Assembly: GCA_004193285.1 (NCBI GenBank)
Contig: SECP01000033.1
Location: forward strand, 34,073 to 98,072
Direction: 5' to 3'
DNA from: Myxococcales bacterium
Lineage (GTDB): Bacteria > Myxococcota_A > Polyangia > Polyangiales > Polyangiaceae
DNA: 64,000 nucleotides
In this document: positions 43,977 to 51,495 of the stretch, in pieces
Layout of the letters: each line of letters opens with the position of its first letter
Numbering within the stretch: the stretch's first letter is position 1
The notes under the pieces: model-generated
What the model was told of the DNA's origin: nothing
What the model saw: the letters and a program-made list of their open reading frames with translations, nothing else
Databases searched by the model: none
Position numbers and translations under genes: made by a program

Positions 43977-46042
43977 GCCCCAAGACGCTCATCGTCGACG
44001 ACAGCCTCACCGTCCGGATGGACCTGGACGAAGCGTTTCGGCACGCGGGCTTGGCCACGGTCTTGGCGGCCGACGCCGCGGAGATGCGCCGAGTGCTCGA
44101 GCGCGAGCCCGACGTGGCGCTGGTAATCTTGGACGTGGTGTTGCCGGATGCGGACGGCATCGATCTGCTGCGCGAGCTGCGCGAGCGCCCTCAGTCGCCG
44201 CACATCTTGCTGCTCTCCACCGAGGCGGAGGTCGCGGATCGGATCCGCGGGCTAGAGACGGGCGCGGACGACTACGTCGGCAAGCCGTACGACGCCGGCT
44301 ACGTCATCGCGCGCGCCCGCTCGCTCCTCGGCGATACTGCCGGTCCGGCGCGGAGCACCATCCTGGTCGTCGACGACAGCGTGACCTTTCGGGAGGAGCT
44401 GAAGCGCTCCCTCGAAGCCGCGGACTACGTCGTCGCTACCGCTACCAGCGGAGAAGAGGGATTGAAGCTCGCGGCGGGGCTCCGGCCAGCCGCCATCTTG
44501 GTGGACAGCGTGATGCCCGGCATCGACGGCGCGACCTTAATCCGTCGCGTCCGCCTGGACGCGGCGCTGCGCGGCACGCCGTGCGTGCTGCTCACGGCCA
44601 GTGAAGGGCACGGGGCGGAGCTACGCGCGCTGGACGCGGGCGCAGACGCCTTCGTTCGCAAAGAGGACGCGGAGGTCATCCTGGCGCGCCTGCAGGCGGT
44701 GCTACGAAGCACCAGCGCGGACCGGGCTCAAGCCGCCAGCCTGCTGGATCCCAAGCGAATTCTAGCCGTCGACGACAGCAACACCTACCTGAACGAGCTC
44801 TCTTCCGTGCTTCGCGCGGAAGGCTACGAGGTCGTGGCCGCTCGCTCCGGCTCCGCCGCGCTGGAGATGCTCGCGGCCCAGTCCGTGGATTGCATCTTGC
44901 TGGACCTGGTGATGCCGGACATGGACGGCATCGAGACTTGCCGCCGAATCAAGGCCTCCCCCCTCTTTCGCGACGTTCCTCTGATCATGCTCACGGCCCG
45001 CGAGGACCGCGCCGCCATGATCGAAGGCCTGAGCACGGGGGCGGACGACTTCATCGCCAAGTCCAACGAGTTCGAGGTCTTGACCGCGCGGGTGCGGGCC
45101 CAATTGCGACGCAAGCAGTTCGAGGACGAGCACCGCAGTATCCGCGAGCAGCTGCTGCGCTCGGAGCTCGAGGCCACGGAGGCCCGCGCAGCGCGGGAGC
45201 TCGCGGAGGCCCGCGCCCGCATGGTGGAGGCGCTAGAGGCGAAGAATCTGGAGCTCTCGTCGGCCTACCAGGAGCTCAAGCAGACGCAGTCGCGGCTGGT
45301 GCAGTCGGCCAAGCTCGCGTCGCTCGGCGAGCTCGTGGCGGGCGTGGCGCACGAGATCAACAACCCGCTCGCCTTCGCGATCAGTCACCTCCAAACCGCG
45401 CGCACCAGCTTGGCGGCTCTGCCGAAAGAAGCGCCAGCGCTGGGGGACTCCAAGCACTGGACGAAAGCGCGCGACCGCATGGACGAGATGGCGGGGGGCC
45501 TGGACCGCATCCGTGAGCTGGTGCTCAAGCTGCGCACCTTTTCCCGATTGGATGAGGGCGAGCGCAAGGAGGTCAGCGTCCAGGAGTGCTTGGACTCGGT
45601 GCTCACGATTCTGGGTCACCGACTGCGCCATCGCATCCACGTGGACGTGCAGCTAGTCGCCCCTACGATGCTCGATTGCTACCCGAGCCTGCTCAACCAA
45701 GCGATCATGAACTTGATCGCCAACGCCGCCGACGCGATCGCCGAAGAGCGGGAGGACGGCAAGCTCACGATCCGCGGCGGCGCGGAGGGGGGCAGCTACG
45801 TGCTGAGCATCGCCGACAACGGCTGCGGCATCCCCGAGGCCTTGCGCGAGCGCGTGTTCGATCCGTTCTTCACGACCAAAGACATCGGCAAAGGTACGGG
45901 GCTCGGGCTCTCGATCACGTACTCGATCATCAAAAAGCACGGCGGCACGCTGGACCTGCTGCCCGCGCCGGGCGGCGGCACCTTCGCGGAGGTCCGCCTC
46001 CCGCTGGAGGGCCCGCCCCCGGAGGTCAGCTCGGCGCCGTAG
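43973..46042 (+). CDS. Triple-receiver histidine kinase, output of the chemosensory operon
   Basis: A 689-residue protein: REC1 (1-120, LVILDVVLPDADG), REC2 (about 125-245, ILVDSVMPGIDG), REC3 (about 258-378, LLDLVMPDMDGI), a coiled coil, a DHp helix with H460 (LVAGVAHEINNPL), and an ATPase domain (NLIANAADAI, ADNGCGIPE, GTGLGLSI). All three receivers keep the phospho-Asp and the conserved Lys (GKPYD, RKED, AKSNE). It replaces the diguanylate cyclase WspR in this position. It presumably takes phosphate from CheA to REC and then passes a new signal through its own kinase. Start ATG 43973 overlaps the CheB stop. Its end overlaps the convergent kinase gene by 17 bases. Confidence 0.9.
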   Translation: MSPKTLIVDDSLTVRMDLDEAFRHAGLATVLAADAAEMRRVLEREPDVALVILDVVLPDADGIDLLRELRERPQSPHILLLSTEAEVADRIRGLETGADDYVGKPYDAGYVIARARSLLGDTAGPARSTILVVDDSVTFREELKRSLEAADYVVATATSGEEGLKLAAGLRPAAILVDSVMPGIDGATLIRRVRLDAALRGTPCVLLTASEGHGAELRALDAGADAFVRKEDAEVILARLQAVLRSTSADRAQAASLLDPKRILAVDDSNTYLNELSSVLRAEGYEVVAARSGSAALEMLAAQSVDCILLDLVMPDMDGIETCRRIKASPLFRDVPLIMLTAREDRAAMIEGLSTGADDFIAKSNEFEVLTARVRAQLRRKQFEDEHRSIREQLLRSELEATEARAARELAEARARMVEALEAKNLELSSAYQELKQTQSRLVQSAKLASLGELVAGVAHEINNPLAFAISHLQTARTSLAALPKEAPALGDSKHWTKARDRMDEMAGGLDRIRELVLKLRTFSRLDEGERKEVSVQECLDSVLTILGHRLRHRIHVDVQLVAPTMLDCYPSLLNQAIMNLIANAADAIAEEREDGKLTIRGGAEGGSYVLSIADNGCGIPEALRERVFDPFFTTKDIGKGTGLGLSITYSIIKKHGGTLDLLPAPGGGTFAEVRLPLEGPPPEVSSAP

Positions 46043-48353
46043 CGCCGCTCAGCAGCGCCGCGCGCACGCGGTCCAGCAAGGCGTCGGACGTGAACGGCTT
46101 TTGAATGACGCGCTCTTCCGGGTCCAACAGCTCGCTCTGCGCTTGGTTGAGCGCGGCGCCCGCGTAGCCGGTCATGTAGAGCACGCGCAGACCAGGCCGG
46201 CGCAACGTGAGCTCGTCCGCCAGCTTGACTCCCGTCATCTCTGGCATCACCAAATCCGTCAGCAAGAGGTCCAGGTGATCGCCGGTCTCGCTGACGGCCC
46301 GCGCCTCGCTCGGGCGAGAGGCTTCCACGACTACATAGCCGTGCCGACGCAAAATACGCGCGGTGATGTGCCGAACCGACGGGTCGTCCTCCACCAGCAA
46401 GATGGTTCCGCTGACCGGGGAGCTGTCGCGCGGGTGACGCGAGGTCGTGTGACCGATGTGATCCAGGCTCGTCACGGGGAATACGATCGTGAACACGGTG
46501 CCGCGCCCGACCGAGCTCTCCACCGCGATTTGTCCGCCGTTCTGCGTGACGATGCCGTACACCATCGAGAGGCCGAGGCCAGTCCCTTTGCCGACCTCTT
46601 TCGTGGTGAAGAACGGCTCGAAGATCCGCTTCATGGTCTCCGCGTCCATGCCGGTGCCGGTGTCGGAGACGGTCAGCACCACGGACTCGGTATCCGGAAG
46701 CGCGGCGGGGTCCCGAGGGTCCAGCTCGCGCAGCTCGATGGACAGCGTGCCGCCCTCCGGCATGGCGTCACGCGCGTTGACGCACAAGTTGATCAGGACC
46801 TGCTCCAGCTGATTGCTGTCGGCCATGACCGGGCTCACGTCCCCCAGCCGGGTGATGAGCGTGATGTGCTCACCGATGAGGCGACGCAGCATCTTCTCCA
46901 CGCTGCGCACGACGACCCCGAGCTGAAGCGCCTCGGGGCGCGCGGCTTCTCTCCGGCTGAACGCGAGGAGCTGGCGCGTGAGCGAGGCGGCGCGCTTGGC
47001 GGCGGTGACCATATCCACCACGTCCTCGCGAGCGACGTGCCCGGTCAGCTCTTCCAGCGCCATTTCGCCGCTTCCCTCGATGACGGCGAGCAAGTTGTTG
47101 AAGTCGTGCGCGACGCCGCCGGCGAGCTGGCCGACGGCCTCCATCTTTTGCGAGTGGACCAGCAGCTGCTCCAGGCTGCGCTTTTGGGTCACGTCTCGAA
47201 GCAGCGCGATGGCGCCCGTCACCTCGCCTTGGTCGTTGCGAAGCGGGGTCGCGACGATCGCGACGCGCGCTTCCGAAGCGCCACCGTTTTTGATGATGGC
47301 TTCCATCTCGACCTTGCGCGCGCCGTGCATGGCGCGCACGAGCGGGTTTTCCGCGGCCGGTATCAGGGTGCGGCCGTCCGCCAGGTACACGCCGTAGGCG
47401 CTTGCCCATTGCTCCGGCGGTACGTCGCGCGCCTGAGCGCCGAGGACCCGCTGGGCCTCCGTGTTGAACAGGAGGGTGCGGCCGGTCGAGTCGACCACGA
47501 TGACGCCCTCCCCGATGCCGTCCAGAATCGAGTTCAAGATGCGCGTCTGCTGTCGCAGCCGCTCTTCGCTCTTACGCAGCGCCTCTTGCGTGCGAAGCCG
47601 CTCGGTCACGTTGCGCGAAATCGCGACCAAGCCCTCGATGCCGCCGCCGGGAGAGCGGATGGGCGCCTTGGACTCCGAGTACCACTCCGAGCCGGCCTTG
47701 GCGCGGTACTCTCGCACGACGTCCAGCGAAGGCTCCCCCGCGTCCAAAAGCTGCTGTTCCTCGGACTCGATGCGCGCCGCGAGCTCCACCGGTAACAGGC
47801 CATCCGCGAGGCGGCGACCGATCAGCTCGTCCGGCATGCCCACGCCGAGGCTCTGAGCAAAAGAGCGGTTCGCGCGCTGAATGCGCAGGTCCCGGTCCTT
47901 GAAGAAGATGCCGTCCGGGCTGCTGTTCATCAGGTCCGACAGCAGCTGGCGCTCGTGAGCGATTTGCCGGGCGAGCCGGAAGTGCTCTACCCCCTTGGCC
48001 ACCTTGAAGCGCAGGTCCTCCGCGTTCCAAGGCTTCGTCACGTAGGCAAAGACCTTGCCCTCGTTGATGGCGCGGATGACGGCTGGCAAGTCCGAGAAGC
48101 CGGAGACCATGATCCCAACCGCATTCGCGCCCGTCATCCGCGACAGCAGCTCGTCTCCCGTCATGCGGGGCATGCGCTGATCCGTCACGACTACCGCTAT
48201 GTTCGGGTCGTCCTCCATCGCCTTGAGCGCGTTTTCGGGCGACGACGATTTGACGACGGTGAAATCGTCGCTGAGCAAGTCTTCGAGAGCCACGAGGATC
48301 TGCGGCTCGTCATCGACTACTAAAATGCGCTCTTTGGATGCCCCGCCGTCCAT
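46026..48353 (-). CDS. Hybrid histidine kinase REC-PAS-PAS-HK-REC
   Basis: A 775-residue soluble kinase convergent to the chemosensory operon. Order: an N-terminal receiver (ILVVDDEPQILVALED, VVTDQRMPRMTG, YVTKPWN, about 5-120), PAS 1 (MNSSPDGIFFKDRDLRIQRA), PAS 2 (ILDGIGEGVIVVDSTGRTLL), DHp helix with H416 (GGVAHDFNNL), ATPase domain (LINLCVNARDAMPE, DTGTGMDAE, GTGLGLSMVYGIV), and a C-terminal receiver (LLVEDDPSVRH, LLTDLVMPEMTG, IQKPFT). ATG 48351-48353 is preferred over a 55-codon longer start because the receiver begins here. It may receive phosphate from the operon or act in parallel; the sequence cannot decide. Confidence 0.88.
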   Translation of the reverse strand: MDGGASKERILVVDDEPQILVALEDLLSDDFTVVKSSSPENALKAMEDDPNIAVVVTDQRMPRMTGDELLSRMTGANAVGIMVSGFSDLPAVIRAINEGKVFAYVTKPWNAEDLRFKVAKGVEHFRLARQIAHERQLLSDLMNSSPDGIFFKDRDLRIQRANRSFAQSLGVGMPDELIGRRLADGLLPVELAARIESEEQQLLDAGEPSLDVVREYRAKAGSEWYSESKAPIRSPGGGIEGLVAISRNVTERLRTQEALRKSEERLRQQTRILNSILDGIGEGVIVVDSTGRTLLFNTEAQRVLGAQARDVPPEQWASAYGVYLADGRTLIPAAENPLVRAMHGARKVEMEAIIKNGGASEARVAIVATPLRNDQGEVTGAIALLRDVTQKRSLEQLLVHSQKMEAVGQLAGGVAHDFNNLLAVIEGSGEMALEELTGHVAREDVVDMVTAAKRAASLTRQLLAFSRREAARPEALQLGVVVRSVEKMLRRLIGEHITLITRLGDVSPVMADSNQLEQVLINLCVNARDAMPEGGTLSIELRELDPRDPAALPDTESVVLTVSDTGTGMDAETMKRIFEPFFTTKEVGKGTGLGLSMVYGIVTQNGGQIAVESSVGRGTVFTIVFPVTSLDHIGHTTSRHPRDSSPVSGTILLVEDDPSVRHITARILRRHGYVVVEASRPSEARAVSETGDHLDLLLTDLVMPEMTGVKLADELTLRRPGLRVLYMTGYAGAALNQAQSELLDPEERVIQKPFTSDALLDRVRAALLSGATAPS

Positions 48354-48497
48354 GCAAGTCCTTCGGTGGCGCGCCCCCCCAAGGCTGGTGGCGCCCCGGA
48401 GGCGCGCGCGACGTTCGGCTTGAAAGCTATAGGCCGTAGGTAGGGAGGTCAAGCAAACCCCCGCGGGGCCAATTGTCCCGGCTCGCCAGCGGGTTCG

Positions 48498-49403
48498 ATG
48501 TGTATCGCTAACGCCCACTCAGAGCCTGATGTCGGGACGCTGGCGCGCGCTATGCTCGCGCGCCCCGTGGCTAGCGCTCCTCAAACCACCGACGACGTCG
48601 AGACCTGGGCCGAGCACTACGTCCTTAGTGAGGAGCTGCAGTTGAAGCTCGCACCTCCGCCTCCTCCCAAGCAATTCCGGCCAGAGGCGGCGCCGCTGCG
48701 GCTCACCGCTCCAGGTCGCCCTCCCGAGCTTCGCCCGGCGCGCCGCGGGGAGCGCACGCCGAAGCAAGAGGCGCTGGAGAGCCCGCGCTACCGTGCGCGC
48801 GCCCTTCACGCTTTCTTGCACCACGAGCTGCAAGCAGCGGAGCTGATGTGCTGGGCGCTGCTCGCCTTCAGCGACGCCGAGCTCGAGTTCCGACGTGGTT
48901 TGCTGGCTATTTGCCAAGACGAGATCCGCCACATGGGCCTGTACGCGGCGCACATTCGTGAGCTGGGCTGCGAGGTCGGGGATTTCGGGGTGCGAGACTG
49001 GTTCTGGAAGCGCGTGCCCAGCTGCCGCACCAAGCTGGAGTTCGTGGCGGTGATGGGCATGGGGCTGGAGGCCGCGAACCTCGAATACGCTCCGGATTTC
49101 GCGGCTCGCTTTCGGCTCGCCGGTGACGAAGCGGGGGCGCGCATCCAGGAGCGCATCGCGGCCGAAGAGGTCGCGCACGTCGGGTTCGCCACGCGCTGGT
49201 TCGCGCGCTGGACGGGCGGCTGCGACTTCGCGGCCTGGGCCGCGCAGCTGCCGGCGCCGCTCTCGCCCTGGGTGATGCATGGCGAGCCTCTCGCCGTGGA
49301 CGCGCGTCGCCGCGCCGGGATGACGGACGAGTTCTTGACCGCCCTCCGCGGCTACGTGCCGGAGCCGAAAGGTCGCCCGCTGCCGCGCTCCGAGCCTGCG
49401 TGA
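48498..49403 (+). CDS. DUF455 ferritin-like protein
   Basis: A 301-residue protein. After a Pro-rich N-terminal region, residues about 95-220 form a four-helix ferritin-like bundle with metal-ligand patterns HAFLHHELQAAELM, DEIRHMGLYAAHI and AAEEVAHVGFATRWF, consistent with a di-iron centre. This is the signature of DUF455. Related ferritin-like proteins act as di-iron oxygenases such as MiaE. ATG 48498 is used; ATG 48552 is a shorter alternative. Its TGA (49401-49403) overlaps the ATG of the following ATP-grasp gene (TGATG). This pairing suggests one pathway. Confidence 0.8.
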   Translation: MCIANAHSEPDVGTLARAMLARPVASAPQTTDDVETWAEHYVLSEELQLKLAPPPPPKQFRPEAAPLRLTAPGRPPELRPARRGERTPKQEALESPRYRARALHAFLHHELQAAELMCWALLAFSDAELEFRRGLLAICQDEIRHMGLYAAHIRELGCEVGDFGVRDWFWKRVPSCRTKLEFVAVMGMGLEAANLEYAPDFAARFRLAGDEAGARIQERIAAEEVAHVGFATRWFARWTGGCDFAAWAAQLPAPLSPWVMHGEPLAVDARRRAGMTDEFLTALRGYVPEPKGRPLPRSEPA

Positions 49404-50257
49404 TGCCGCGCTACGCCTGGGTCTTCAACCTGGACGCAGAGCTCGAGCTGTCGCGGGGACGCCCCGGGTACGTGCCGCAACGCAAGCTCGTGGCCCAGCT
49501 CGCCGAGCACGGACGAAGCTCGCGACGCTTGCTGGGACCGAGCGACGTGGAGCTCGGTCCCGCGCCCCTACCGAGCACGCTCGTCGGGCGCGCTTGGTGC
49601 CCGACGCCGCTCGCGCTCGCGGCGCTCCGTCGCGCCGGCATCGAGCCGGAGCCGCACCCGGACGCAGCGACGCTGCGCCGCGTCAACCATCGCGAGTTTG
49701 CCCACCGCCTCGGGGGCGGGCTGCCGGAGCAAGCCTACTCGACCACGACCTCGGAGCTGCGCGCGCTGCTCGGGGACGGCCGCCGGCATTGGCTGCTCAA
49801 GCGCCCGCTCGGCTTCGCCGGACGCGGGCAGCTCCGCGCCATCGGTCCCCTCACCGAAAAGCAATGGTCGTGGGTGGACGCTTCGTTCGAGCGCGACGGG
49901 CTCCTGGTCGAGCCGCTGGTTCGGCCCAGCTTCGAGGTGAGCCTGCACGGCTTCGTGTGGCGTGACGGCCGGCACGAGCTGGGCCGCGTGTGCGCGCAAG
50001 ACGTGACGGCGCGCGGCGCCTTCCGGGGCGTGCGCTTGGCCGAGCCGAACGAGCTAACGCGCGCGGAGGCAGAGGCGCTGCACGAGCGCGCGGTGACGAC
50101 CGCGGCCGCCCTGCACGAAGCCGGCTATTTCGGGCCGTTCGGCATCGACGCGTACCGCTACGAAGACGGTTTTTGCGCGCTCGGTGAGCTCAACGCGCGC
50201 TACACGTTGAGCTTCAGCACCGGCTTTCCGCGGCCGACGAGCGACCTGGTCCTCTAA
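49403..50257 (+). CDS. ATP-grasp-like ligase paired with DUF455 gene
   Basis: A 284-residue protein with ATP-grasp features: an N-terminal domain with VPQRKLVAQLAEHG, the nucleotide Lys region RRHWLLKRPLGFAGRGQLR, DGLLVEPLVRPSFEVS, and the metal-binding block FGIDAYRYEDGF followed by LGELNARYTLSFSTG. ATP-grasp enzymes couple carboxylates to amines or thiols via acyl phosphates. Being co-translated with a di-iron ferritin-like protein suggests tailoring of a peptide or modified metabolite, but the substrate is unknown. ATG 49403; an in-frame GTG sits one codon upstream. TAA (50255-50257) overlaps the stop of the convergent BolA gene. Confidence 0.72.
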   Translation: MPRYAWVFNLDAELELSRGRPGYVPQRKLVAQLAEHGRSSRRLLGPSDVELGPAPLPSTLVGRAWCPTPLALAALRRAGIEPEPHPDAATLRRVNHREFAHRLGGGLPEQAYSTTTSELRALLGDGRRHWLLKRPLGFAGRGQLRAIGPLTEKQWSWVDASFERDGLLVEPLVRPSFEVSLHGFVWRDGRHELGRVCAQDVTARGAFRGVRLAEPNELTRAEAEALHERAVTTAAALHEAGYFGPFGIDAYRYEDGFCALGELNARYTLSFSTGFPRPTSDLVL

Positions 50258-50511
50258 GAGGCGCGCGTCTTCAGCTTGTCTACCGCGTGCACGGGCGCCA
50301 GGTCCCCCTTCATGAGGTGGGCGATGGCCGCGTAGACGAGGCGCTGACTCTCGAGCATGCCGAGGCCGGCGAACTTGGGGGACACCACCTCGATGGTGTA
50401 GTGGCCGCCGCTGCCGCTTACCTCGGCTTTGCTGCTCTCGATGCTGGACTCAATGGCCTCGCGCAGCGCTTGAACGACGTCGCCCTGGAAACTCGTGGGA
50501 TGTGAAGACAT
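50254..50511 (-). CDS. bolA: BolA family protein
   Basis: An 85-residue BolA-fold protein: VQALREAIESSIESSKAEV, GHYTIEVVSPKFAGLGMLES, QRLVYAAIAHLMKGDLAPVHAV. The final His lies at the position that coordinates the [2Fe-2S] cluster with glutaredoxins. It is 3 bases downstream of the glutaredoxin fusion gene on the same strand, the expected partnership (Grx-BolA heterodimers handle iron-sulfur clusters). Its TAG shares bases with the TAA of the ATP-grasp gene. Confidence 0.92.
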   Translation of the reverse strand: MSSHPTSFQGDVVQALREAIESSIESSKAEVSGSGGHYTIEVVSPKFAGLGMLESQRLVYAAIAHLMKGDLAPVHAVDKLKTRAS

Positions 50512-50514
50512 GGG

Positions 50515-51435
50515 TCAGTATCGGGGAACGGAGGGATCGATGGCGAGGGACCAAGCGTCTACCCCGCCCTTCAAGTTGTAAACCTTGCGAAAGCCCTCTT
50601 GAACGACGGACTGCGCGACGCCTCGGCTGCGCATGCCGTGATGGCAGTAGAAGGCGATCGGCGTGCTCTTGTCGAGGCCCTTGATGTGGTCCACCGCCTC
50701 GTCGTTCAACAGCTTTCCGCCCGGGATGCTGGCGATGCTCGCCTCGCTCTCCGGCCGCACGTCGAACAGCTGCAGCTCTCCGCGCTCGAGCATGGCCTTC
50801 GCGTCCTGGACGGACAGCTCCACGACCTGCGCGGGTTGGTTGGGGTTCTCGATCTTGAAGCCGGCGTTCGGCCCGTCCAAGTAGCCGATGTGCACGCCTT
50901 GCGCGCGCGCCACGCTGGAGCGAGGCACGTAAAGCTTGAGCCCGCCCAAATCGGTCTCGACGTCCCCTCGTTCCACCGGCCCGAAGTACAGGTCATGCTC
51001 GAAGCTTTGGCTGACCTGCAGGTGCAAAGCGTCCGGGTCGCCGGGCGTGAGGGCGGCTTGGAACGCGGCGATGGCCTCGGCGCTCGCGGTGACGCGCGGA
51101 GCGGCGAGCGGCGGCGCGGCCGCGCCCAGCAGCTGCTCGAGCTCGCCGCTTTGCTTCATGTCGCGCACGATGTCGCAGCCGCCGACGAATTTACCGTCGA
51201 TGTAGAGCTGGGGAATGGTCGGCCACTGCGAGTACTCTTTGATGGCGTCGCGCAGCTCCGCGGACGACAGCACGTCCAACGTTTGGTACTCGGGGACGAG
51301 CTCGTCCAAAATCTGCACGACTTGCGCGGAGAAGCCGCACTGCGGGGCGCGGCGCGTCCCTTTCATGAACAGCACGACGCGATCACTCGTGACGTAGCCT
51401 TCGATCTTCTGTCGTAGCGGTTCGCTGAGCGCCAT
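50515..51435 (-). CDS. Monothiol glutaredoxin / HesB-like / rhodanese fusion
   Basis: A 306-residue triple-domain protein. Residues 1-105 are a Grx4-type monothiol glutaredoxin with the diagnostic CGFS in RAPQCGFSAQVV and WPTIPQLYIDGKFVGGCD. Residues about 120-195 follow a HesB/IscA pattern (LYFGPVERGD, GLKLYVPRSSVARAQGVHIG, NAGFKIENPN), but the three Cys of IscA are absent. Residues about 200-306 are a rhodanese domain (LQLFDVRPESE, IAFYCHHGMRSRG, YNLKGGVDAW), with the active-site Cys in FYCHHG. It precedes BolA by 3 bases. Role in Fe-S cluster assembly or sulfur relay is inferred from the domains. Confidence 0.88.
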   Translation of the reverse strand: MALSEPLRQKIEGYVTSDRVVLFMKGTRRAPQCGFSAQVVQILDELVPEYQTLDVLSSAELRDAIKEYSQWPTIPQLYIDGKFVGGCDIVRDMKQSGELEQLLGAAAPPLAAPRVTASAEAIAAFQAALTPGDPDALHLQVSQSFEHDLYFGPVERGDVETDLGGLKLYVPRSSVARAQGVHIGYLDGPNAGFKIENPNQPAQVVELSVQDAKAMLERGELQLFDVRPESEASIASIPGGKLLNDEAVDHIKGLDKSTPIAFYCHHGMRSRGVAQSVVQEGFRKVYNLKGGVDAWSLAIDPSVPRY

Positions 51436-51495
51436 GGCGGACCTTACATAGCGCAGAAGCGCGGCCCCCACTAGCCTGACCGCCGAGGCCGGGGC

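Noticed and set aside
46101..47795. 564-residue plus-strand open frame
   Set aside because: Antisense to the hybrid kinase gene with intact kinase and receiver motifs; no motif in the plus frame.
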